Origin: Streptomyces cinnabarinus
GTDB taxonomy: Bacteria; Actinomycetota; Actinomycetes; Streptomycetales; Streptomycetaceae
Reading direction: 5' to 3'
DNA length: 64,000 nt
NCBI RefSeq assembly: GCF_027270315.1
Contig: NZ_CP114413.1
Location: forward strand, 2,852,001 to 2,916,000
Below are positions 57,840 through 64,000 of this stretch, piece after piece. The stretch's first letter is position 1. Every line of letters begins with the position of its first letter. The position numbers were made by a program, and so were the translations under genes. A model generated the notes under the pieces. It worked only from the letters and a program-made list of their open reading frames with translations. It made no database searches and was not told the origin of the DNA.

Positions 57840-59072
57840 TTGAATTTCATACGTGTTGGGATCCTCGCCCTGGGACTGGCGCTGGCCACGACCCTGACGG
57901 CCCCCACGGCCGCGACCGCCGCCGAGCAGCCCACGGTCGAGGAGCGCCGGCTCGACCTGGCGGTGCCCCAGGAGATCCTCCGGCGGTCCGGATTCGACGC
58001 CGTGGCACCTGAGTTCGCGGCGGCGCTGCGCGGCGCCCGGTCCTATGCGCAGGCCCGCGCCGTCGTCATACGCGAGGGCAGCGCGCTGTGGCGGCGGGCC
58101 GTCGAGCGGGCGCAGGGGCGGGGGCCGGACGGCGGGGAGCTGAGCCGGGACGACGACCGGCCGCTGTACTGGGCGCGGCTGGGGATGACCCGGGAGGTGC
58201 GGGCCTGGGAGCCGGAGTTCGGGCTCTCGGCGGAGCAGCGGGCGGCGCTGATCGGGCAGTTGGAGCGGACCTCGCGCGGGCAGACCGCGATCCGCTATCC
58301 GCACGGCAAGGGTCTGAAGCGGATCCTGCTCACCGGGTTCGACCCGTTCACCCTGGACCGGGACATCCGGATCTCCAACCCCTCGGGGGCGACCGCGCTC
58401 GCCCTCGACGGCACGGTGATCGAGACCGCCGGGGGCCCGGCGCGGATCGAGACGGTGGTGTTCCCGGTGCGCTGGGCGGACTTCGCGGAGGGCACCGTGG
58501 AGCGGGCGCTGCGGCCGTACCTCAAGGGCGTCGATCTGCTCACCACCGTGAGCCAGGGCCGGGTCGGGCGGTTCGACATCGAGCGGACCAACGGGGCCTG
58601 GCGGGGCGGCTTCCCGGACAACGACAACATCGGCCGCACCGAGACCGTCCCGGTCACCGACCCGGCCTCGCAGCCGCAGTGGACGGCCACGACCCTGCCG
58701 TACCGGGACATCGTGGCCGCGACCACGGGCCGGTTCCCCGTCTACGACAACACCGGCGTGACCGAGATCCCCGCCGGGGGCACCGAACCCGTCGTACGGC
58801 CGGACGGGCCGACCGCCGGATCGACCGCGCGGGCCGGGGGCGGCGGCAACTACCTGTCCAACGAGGTCGCCTACCGCGCGACGCTGCTCCGGGACCGGCT
58901 CGGGCTGCACGACGCGCTGCCCGCCGGGCATGTGCACACGCCCGTGCTGCAGTTCGGGACCGGCAACACCTCCGAGGTGATCGATCCGGAGTTCGTGCGC
59001 AACCGGCTGGACATCATCGCCCAGGTGCGGAGCATCCTGAGGGCGGCGATGGAGGCGCCGCTCAAGCGCTGA
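57840..59072 (+). CDS. Secreted pyroglutamyl-peptidase homologue with Cys-to-Ser change
   Basis: 410 residues. A signal peptide (about 1-28) and a helical extension (30-155) precede a pyroglutamyl peptidase I fold: RILLTGFDPF (about 161-170), SQGRVGRFDIERTN (the catalytic Glu) and AGHVHTP (the catalytic His, about 365). The block that normally reads Y-V/L-C-N is NYLSNEVAY (about 336-344), so Ser replaces the nucleophilic Cys. TTG start at 57840 with GGAAGGA upstream. Either an unusual Ser peptidase or an inactive homologue. Confidence 0.8.
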   Translation: MNFIRVGILALGLALATTLTAPTAATAAEQPTVEERRLDLAVPQEILRRSGFDAVAPEFAAALRGARSYAQARAVVIREGSALWRRAVERAQGRGPDGGELSRDDDRPLYWARLGMTREVRAWEPEFGLSAEQRAALIGQLERTSRGQTAIRYPHGKGLKRILLTGFDPFTLDRDIRISNPSGATALALDGTVIETAGGPARIETVVFPVRWADFAEGTVERALRPYLKGVDLLTTVSQGRVGRFDIERTNGAWRGGFPDNDNIGRTETVPVTDPASQPQWTATTLPYRDIVAATTGRFPVYDNTGVTEIPAGGTEPVVRPDGPTAGSTARAGGGGNYLSNEVAYRATLLRDRLGLHDALPAGHVHTPVLQFGTGNTSEVIDPEFVRNRLDIIAQVRSILRAAMEAPLKR

Positions 59073-59856
59073 CGTCCTGGCTCTCGGCGTCGCCGTTCTC
59101 CTCCTCCAGGATCTCCTCGCCGAGGAGGTCACGGGCCATGAGGGTGGCGCCCGCCACCGCGCCCGGCATCAGGAAGATCGCCACGAACGGCACCACGAAG
59201 GCCACGCCGAGGGGCGTGCCGAAGCCCCACACCAGGGTCCTGCGGGAGCGCAGCAGGCGCAGCCGGTCCCGGGCCTCCACGCCCCGGCGCTGCATGGCGA
59301 CGGCGGTCAGCTCCTCGGTGAGGAAGAACCCGGTGACCATGAAGCCGACCACCGGGACGACGGTCTGCCCGACGACCGGGACGAAGCCCAGCGCGAAGAG
59401 CAGCACGCCCCAGCACGCGGCCCGCAGGACGATGCGGAGGCTGTCGCGGCCCGAGATCCACAGCTCGCGCCAGAGCGGCAGCCCCGACTCGGGGGCGGTG
59501 CCGTCCGGGGAGACGTCCCGGTCGACCTTCTCGGAGAGGCTCTCGTAGAAGGGCTGGCCGATCAGCAGCGTGACCGCGGTGAAGGTGACGGTGGTCAGCA
59601 GCAGGGCGAGGGCGAACAGCAGGACGGTCAGGAAACCGCGGAAGAGTCCGAGCCAGGGGCTCGACCAGTCGTCGGCGAACGGCGTGGACCAGGCCACCAG
59701 ATCGCCGCCCCACACCGCGAGGCCGACGAGCGCCGCCACGTAGAGGACGAGAGTGATCAGCCCGGGGACCAGTCCGAACCCGTACTGCTTGCCGTGCCGG
59801 GCTACCCACCGCTGCCCCTTCAGCAGATAGCGGAAACCCACCCCAAGATCGCGCAT
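59062..59856 (-). CDS. EI24/CysZ-like membrane protein
   Basis: 264 residues with about four to five hydrophobic segments; GQPFYESLSEKVDRD (about 106-120) and FALGFVPVVGQTVVPVVGFMVTGFFLTEELTAVAMQRRG are typical of the EI24 domain family (CysZ-like, possible sulfate permease in other bacteria). Cytosolic acidic tail (EEILEEENGDAESQD). ATG at 59856 is the only good start. Its 3' end overlaps the pyroglutamyl-peptidase homologue by 11 bases. Confidence 0.85.
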   Translation of the reverse strand: MRDLGVGFRYLLKGQRWVARHGKQYGFGLVPGLITLVLYVAALVGLAVWGGDLVAWSTPFADDWSSPWLGLFRGFLTVLLFALALLLTTVTFTAVTLLIGQPFYESLSEKVDRDVSPDGTAPESGLPLWRELWISGRDSLRIVLRAACWGVLLFALGFVPVVGQTVVPVVGFMVTGFFLTEELTAVAMQRRGVEARDRLRLLRSRRTLVWGFGTPLGVAFVVPFVAIFLMPGAVAGATLMARDLLGEEILEEENGDAESQDVSA

Positions 59857-59891
59857 GGCCGAACTCTATCGGTCGCCCTCGAACGGCCCGA

Positions 59892-60755
59892 TCACCCCGC
59901 CGCCACCGTCACCACCACCCCCGGCTCCGCCGACGGGGACACCGCCGCGGACACCCGCACCGCCGCCGCCCGGACCACCCGCCCCGCCCTGCCCGCGCCG
60001 GACAGCAGCAGCGGCTGGAGCTGTTCCAGGCCCGACACCAGCAGCTCCTCCCCGGCGACGAGGGCCGGCCGGGCCGCCTTGCCGGTGGCCGCCGCCGCTT
60101 CCGTGAGGTCGGCCAGCGGGGGCAGGGCCGCGCGTACGACACCGGCGCCCGCGGTGGCCGCGCGTTCGGCGAGGGACACCTGGAGCGGGATCAGCGGGGC
60201 CACGGCGGAGGTCAACGCGTCGGCTATGCGGCGCAGTTCGGGGGTGCCGTCGCGCAGCACCTCCGCCGCCGAGCGCAGTACCGGGGTGAGCGCCAGCAGC
60301 ACACCCGCCGCCAGCCCCGCACCCGCCGGGAGGAGCGGTGAGGCGGCCTCCACCAGTTCGCCCAGCGCCGTGGCGAACTCCTCGACCGCCGGTTCCACAG
60401 CGTCCAGCACCGGCAGCAGGCTGTCGCCGAGGGCGGCGAGCAGCGCCTGCGCGGGCTCGCTCACCGGGTGCACGGCGAGCGGGGCGCCACTCGTGCCGAG
60501 GCGGGTGAGGGTGTCGACGATGCGGTAGAAGGCCTCCTGGGCCTGCGGGGAGGCGCTGGCCTCGGCGAGCTCGGCGGTGGTGCGGCGCAGCACGCGCAGC
60601 ATCTCCGCGCCCGAACCGTCCCTGGGGTCGAAGGTGTTGAGGGCGATCCTGGTGATGTTCCCGGCCGTGTCCAGCAACTGGCCGGTCATGTCGGTGGTGT
60701 TGCGTGCCATGCGCAGTACGTCGTCCCTGCTGGGCAGCGGCGGGATCGTCGCCAT
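59892..60755 (-). CDS. Helical hypothetical protein
   Basis: 287 residues, nearly all Ala/Leu/Val/Glu-rich amphipathic helix, with moderately hydrophobic stretches (LLPAGAGLAAGVLLALTPVL, VVRAAAVRVSAAVSP) but no clear transmembrane set and no known motif. The start MATIPPLPSRDDVLRMARN at 60755 follows GAGGAG; the longer reading is rejected. It lies 35 bases before the EI24 gene in the same direction, so they form an operon. Function unknown. Confidence 0.75.
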   Translation of the reverse strand: MATIPPLPSRDDVLRMARNTTDMTGQLLDTAGNITRIALNTFDPRDGSGAEMLRVLRRTTAELAEASASPQAQEAFYRIVDTLTRLGTSGAPLAVHPVSEPAQALLAALGDSLLPVLDAVEPAVEEFATALGELVEAASPLLPAGAGLAAGVLLALTPVLRSAAEVLRDGTPELRRIADALTSAVAPLIPLQVSLAERAATAGAGVVRAALPPLADLTEAAAATGKAARPALVAGEELLVSGLEQLQPLLLSGAGRAGRVVRAAAVRVSAAVSPSAEPGVVVTVAAG

Positions 60756-60918
60756 ATGCTCTCCTCGCGGCTCGGCACCGTCGCACTCAGGATGCCCTCC
60801 CGGACCCGGCCCCATGGGCCATCCGGGGCATCGGTGACACCAACTCCCTCTTGTTGTAGTTGAGTCGAACAGGTACACCTCGCCGTACCGATCTCAGGAA
60901 GACCCGGAGGAGGTACGT

Positions 60919-63420
60919 GTGCGCACCACCAGAACCGTCCCCGTCCTCGCCCTAGTGACCGTCGGATCCCTGTTCCTCACCCCGCACAGCGCCGTCGCCG
61001 ACCGTCCCGCGCCCACCCGGGAACCCGCCGCCCCCGACGACCGGGCCGCCCGCGCCCCCGAGAGCGCGGCACAGCGGGCCCTCGCCGCGGACACCCCCGC
61101 CAAAGGCGAGGTCCGCGGCTACCCCCGCGAACAGGTCCTCTCCCCCGACCCCGAGAACCCCGCCGACAAATCCCTGAAGCTGGGCCTGACCCCGTACCAC
61201 GCCATCGCCCCGAAGCTGAACGACCTCCAGCGCCTCGGGGACCGGGTGAGCGTGGAGGTCGCGGGCCGCTCGGCGGGCGGGCACCGGCTCTATCTCGTCA
61301 CCGTCACCGCCCCGGAGTCCGCCCGCCGAGCCCGCGCCCAGGAGCGGATGCGCGAGCTCATCGAGAACGCGCCCGCGGCAGCCGCCAAGTCCCGGGAGAT
61401 CAAGGCGGGTTACAAGACCCCCGTCTTCTTCAACAACAACATCCACGGCAACGAGTGGGAGGGCACCGACGCCTCCCTGAAGCTGATCGAGCGGCTCGCG
61501 ACCGCCGAGGACCCGGGCACCAGGGACCTCCTCGCCCGCTCCCGCCTCTACTTCAACATCACCGCCAACCCGGACGGCCGGATCGCGGGCACCCGCGCCA
61601 ACGCCAACGGCTTCGACCTGAACCGGGACTTCGTGACTGCCTCGCAGCCCGAGGCCCACGCGATGCGGCAGATCATGCTCGACAAGCAGCCCGCGGTCAT
61701 GCTCGACCTGCACGGGTACGTCAACGGCACCCTCATCGAGCCCACCACTCCCCCGCACGGCGAGAACTACGAGTACGACCTGTTCCTGAAGAACAGCTAC
61801 GCCAACGCCCTCGGCATGGAAGCCGCCGTCAACGGCCTCGGCCACACCCCGCAGAAGGACGGCGTGCAACCCGCCCAGATCCCCTTCCGCGACCAGGAGG
61901 AGGGCTGGGACGACTGGCCACCGATCTTCACCCCGCAGTACGCCGCCTACCACGGCACGGTCGCCGCGCACACGATCGAGATCCCGCTGCGCGTGAACAA
62001 CACCGCCTACGACACCCTGCCGGAGAGCGAGCTGCGCCGCCGCTCGGCGATCAACACCGACGTCGCGGGCGCCGCCCTGAGCGCCGCCCTCGACTTCGTC
62101 CAGCGGCGCGGCACCGCGCTCATCGCCGACCAGATCGAGGCGTTCCGCCGCGGAGCCACCGGCGCGACACAGGTGCCGGTGTCGCCCGAGGCGGTGCCCG
62201 GAGTGCCCGGCATCGGCCCGGAGGACGTCTACACGACGACCTTCCCCCGCGCCTACGTCATCCCGGGCGGCACCACTGCCGCCTCCCGCCTCGTGGACCA
62301 CCTGATCGCCAACGACGTCCGCGTCACCCGGGCCACCCGCGCCTTCCAACTCGGCGGACACACCTACCCCCAGGGCTCCTACGTCGTGGACCTGCGCCAG
62401 CCCAAGCGCGGAATGGCGAACGTCCTGCTCGCGGACGGCCGGGACATCAGTGACAAGGTCTCGGTGATGTACGACATCTCGGGCTGGAGCCTGGGGAAGC
62501 TGTGGGGCGCGGAGGTCACCCCGGTGACCTCCGGAAACCTGGGCGCCCTCCCCCTGCGACCGGTCACCGCGGCCACCCCCGTCGGACGCGTCGCCCTCCG
62601 CAGCGACCTGCGCCTGCGCCTGACCGACCCGAACGAGATCGCCGCCCTCAACCACCTCCTCCGGCAGGGCGTTCCGGTGCGACAAGCCGCCGACGGCAGC
62701 GCGCTCGTGCCGGGTTCGGCGCGGGCGCAGGCGGCACAGGCGGCCCGGACGTACGACGTCGTCTTCGAGGGGACGCGGCAGACCGGCGGGACCGAGCTGC
62801 GCCGGGTGCGGGTGGCCGCGGCGGTGACGGCCGGTGAGCTGTTCGCGCTGCGGGAGATGAACTTCGACGTCACCCCGGTCTCCACCGCGGTCCTGAACGC
62901 GGGCTTCGACTGGTCGGCGGCGGATGTCCTGTTCGTGTCGGCGGGGCTGGACCACGACGGCCTCACCCCGGCCGCCCGTACCGGGCTGGCCGCCTTCCTC
63001 ACCGGTCACGGGCTGGTCGGCCGGGGCGCGGTGGGCGCGGCGCTCAACTCGGCGGCGGGGCTGCTGCCGGCGAAGCCGGTGGAGGGCAACGGTGACGCCA
63101 ACGGCGTGGTCCGGCTGGTGAATTCGAACGGTGGCCCGGACCATGGGTTCGTGTACGCGCCGATGTGGTTCACCGACCTCGGGCCCGGGGTCCGGGTCGA
63201 GGAGTCGTACGCGACCGGGAACCCCCTGCTCTCCGGCCACTGGCGGCCGGACGGGAACGGCGCGGGCGGCCCCGCGGACGCCGCCGGCGAGGCAGCGGTC
63301 GTGAGCGGCCCGCAGGCGGTGCTGTTCGGCACCGAGCCGCTCTTCCGGGATCATCCCAAGGGGGAATTCGCCCAGCTGGGAAGGGCACTGTTCACCATGG
63401 CCCACCCGCACAACGGTTAG
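60919..63420 (+). CDS. Secreted M14 zinc carboxypeptidase
   Basis: 833 residues. A signal peptide (about 1-27, ending AVAD) and a Pro-rich linker lead to a metallocarboxypeptidase domain: Zn ligands H and E in NNIHGNEWEG (about 174-182), the substrate-binding NANGFDLNRDF (about 230-240), third ligand in LDLHGYVN (about 266) and catalytic Glu in HTIEIPLR (about 354). A long C-terminal region (about 420-833) of beta-rich sequence has no named domain seen here. GTG at 60919 follows GGAGGAGG. The two-base-earlier GTG is out of frame. Confidence 0.9.
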   Translation: MRTTRTVPVLALVTVGSLFLTPHSAVADRPAPTREPAAPDDRAARAPESAAQRALAADTPAKGEVRGYPREQVLSPDPENPADKSLKLGLTPYHAIAPKLNDLQRLGDRVSVEVAGRSAGGHRLYLVTVTAPESARRARAQERMRELIENAPAAAAKSREIKAGYKTPVFFNNNIHGNEWEGTDASLKLIERLATAEDPGTRDLLARSRLYFNITANPDGRIAGTRANANGFDLNRDFVTASQPEAHAMRQIMLDKQPAVMLDLHGYVNGTLIEPTTPPHGENYEYDLFLKNSYANALGMEAAVNGLGHTPQKDGVQPAQIPFRDQEEGWDDWPPIFTPQYAAYHGTVAAHTIEIPLRVNNTAYDTLPESELRRRSAINTDVAGAALSAALDFVQRRGTALIADQIEAFRRGATGATQVPVSPEAVPGVPGIGPEDVYTTTFPRAYVIPGGTTAASRLVDHLIANDVRVTRATRAFQLGGHTYPQGSYVVDLRQPKRGMANVLLADGRDISDKVSVMYDISGWSLGKLWGAEVTPVTSGNLGALPLRPVTAATPVGRVALRSDLRLRLTDPNEIAALNHLLRQGVPVRQAADGSALVPGSARAQAAQAARTYDVVFEGTRQTGGTELRRVRVAAAVTAGELFALREMNFDVTPVSTAVLNAGFDWSAADVLFVSAGLDHDGLTPAARTGLAAFLTGHGLVGRGAVGAALNSAAGLLPAKPVEGNGDANGVVRLVNSNGGPDHGFVYAPMWFTDLGPGVRVEESYATGNPLLSGHWRPDGNGAGGPADAAGEAAVVSGPQAVLFGTEPLFRDHPKGEFAQLGRALFTMAHPHNG

Positions 63421-63439
63421 TCGAGAACGAGGAGAGCGG

Positions 63440-64000
63440 ATGACGCTGGAGATCCACGGCACCGTCGCGGACGGATTCGAGGCGGTGCGTACGGAGTTCG
63501 CCGCGTTCGTCGCGGAGGAACGACCCGATTACGAGGGGCAGTTGTGCGCGTACGTGCACGGCCGCAGGGTCGTCGACCTGTGGACCGGGGACGGCGCCGA
63601 CGGGGAGTCGCTGTACGGCGTGTTCTCCTCGACCAAGGGGGCTGCCCACATGGTGGCCGCTCTCCTCGTGCAGGACGGCACCCTCGAACTGGACCGCAAG
63701 GTCACCTACTACTGGCCCGAGTTCGCCGCCGAGGGCAAGGGCAGCCTCACCCTGCGGGACCTGCTCGCCCACCGGGCGGGCCTGGTGGGCCTGGACGCCG
63801 GGTTCACCGCGGACGAACTGGCGGACGACCGGGTCATCGCGGAACGCCTCGCCGACCAGCGCCCGTTCTGGCGCCCCGGCACCGCGTTCGGCTATCACGC
63901 CCTGGTCATCGGGGCGCTGAGCGGCGAGGTCGTGCGCAGGGCAACGGGCCGTACGCTCCAGGAGATCTACGAGGACCGGGTCCGCGCACCGTACGGCCTC
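63440..64000 (+). CDS. Serine beta-lactamase-like hydrolase, 3' end cut
   Basis: The first 187 residues of a class C/EstB-like enzyme; it runs off the right edge. The SxxK motif is SSTKG (about 64-68); LRDLLAHRAGLVGLD (about 106-120) is the family's next block. The YxN motif appears as GYHALVIG, with Ala where Asn is usual, as in EstB-type esterases. ATG at 63440 follows GGAGAG. It is 19 bases after the carboxypeptidase stop and probably in the same operon. Confidence 0.85.
   Translation, partial: MTLEIHGTVADGFEAVRTEFAAFVAEERPDYEGQLCAYVHGRRVVDLWTGDGADGESLYGVFSSTKGAAHMVAALLVQDGTLELDRKVTYYWPEFAAEGKGSLTLRDLLAHRAGLVGLDAGFTADELADDRVIAERLADQRPFWRPGTAFGYHALVIGALSGEVVRRATGRTLQEIYEDRVRAPYGL

Noticed and set aside
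60952..63462. An 836-codon leftward frame opposite the carboxypeptidase
   Set aside because: Same GC-driven artefact; the plus strand has a signal peptide, zinc ligands and a strong ribosome site.

Overview
The window is a high-GC actinobacterial chromosome segment, almost certainly from Streptomyces. The signs are very high GC at third codon positions, many GTG starts and a few TTG starts, short divergent spacers, lipoprotein and Tat/Sec-type secreted enzymes, one tRNA without an encoded CCA end, and the block fasR-fabD-fabH-acpP-fabF, which is the primary fatty-acid synthase locus of streptomycetes. There are no phage, IS, CRISPR or rRNA sequences. About 68 protein genes are supported; the first and last are cut by the window edges.

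Layout. 1-7.1 kb: a cut FHA-like gene, a DUF1992 protein, two small helical proteins, a GNAT enzyme, an MFS exporter with a fused winged-helix tail, a cell-wall-binding membrane protein, a HAD phosphatase, and a TMEM165/UPF0016 manganese transporter preceded by a yybP-ykoY manganese riboswitch. 7.1-19.6 kb: a secreted HNH nuclease, a PhoD-type phosphatase whose 3' end has been tandemly copied downstream (126-128 bp units), an FAD/NAD(P)-binding protein ending in an iron-box-like palindrome, DoxX, a Cu/Zn-SOD-like protein, DedA, a HelD/UvrD-like helicase, an alpha/beta hydrolase-GNAT-DUF1801 operon, a ketopantoate-reductase-like enzyme and DUF2277. 19.6-22.4 kb: tRNA-Val(UAC) and a three-gene operon (DUF4097 lipoprotein, coiled-coil membrane protein, FmdB zinc ribbon).

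22.4-31.4 kb is the most unusual part. It is a Ter (tellurium/stress) island: HAD, a giant double phosphoribosyltransferase-PELOTA protein and a CitE/HpcH-like lyase in one operon, divergent from a TerD protein with a YGYP-rich tail, then a TerA/TerD-like protein, a TerC-like DUF475 membrane protein and two classic Ca2+-binding TerD proteins. The phosphoribosyltransferase gene carries an in-frame copy of a repeat that is intergenic 2.6 kb away. An AhpE-type peroxiredoxin and DUF3052 follow, divergent from aceE (pyruvate dehydrogenase E1).

35.6-44.6 kb: a K+ channel, a DHA2 exporter/TetR pair with overlapping promoters, a DUF1023 hydrolase, a DUF4429-SHOCT protein, a MerR-aldo/keto reductase operon with a textbook MerR operator, GNAT, a serine beta-lactamase-like enzyme and a small RTX-like secreted protein. 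44.6-51 kb: pirin, FasR and the fab operon closed by a strong terminator, then DUF3145. aceE (acetyl-CoA supply) and the fab genes (acetyl/malonyl-CoA use) lie only 11 kb apart. 51-64 kb: SGNH lipoprotein, galM, a GH3 beta-glucosidase with divergent TetR, RidA, LysR, a pyroglutamyl-peptidase homologue lacking its catalytic Cys, an EI24 membrane protein, an unknown helical protein, a secreted M14 carboxypeptidase and a cut serine hydrolase.

Family assignments rest on motifs and remembered family features, without database searches. Promoter and operator calls are pattern-based.
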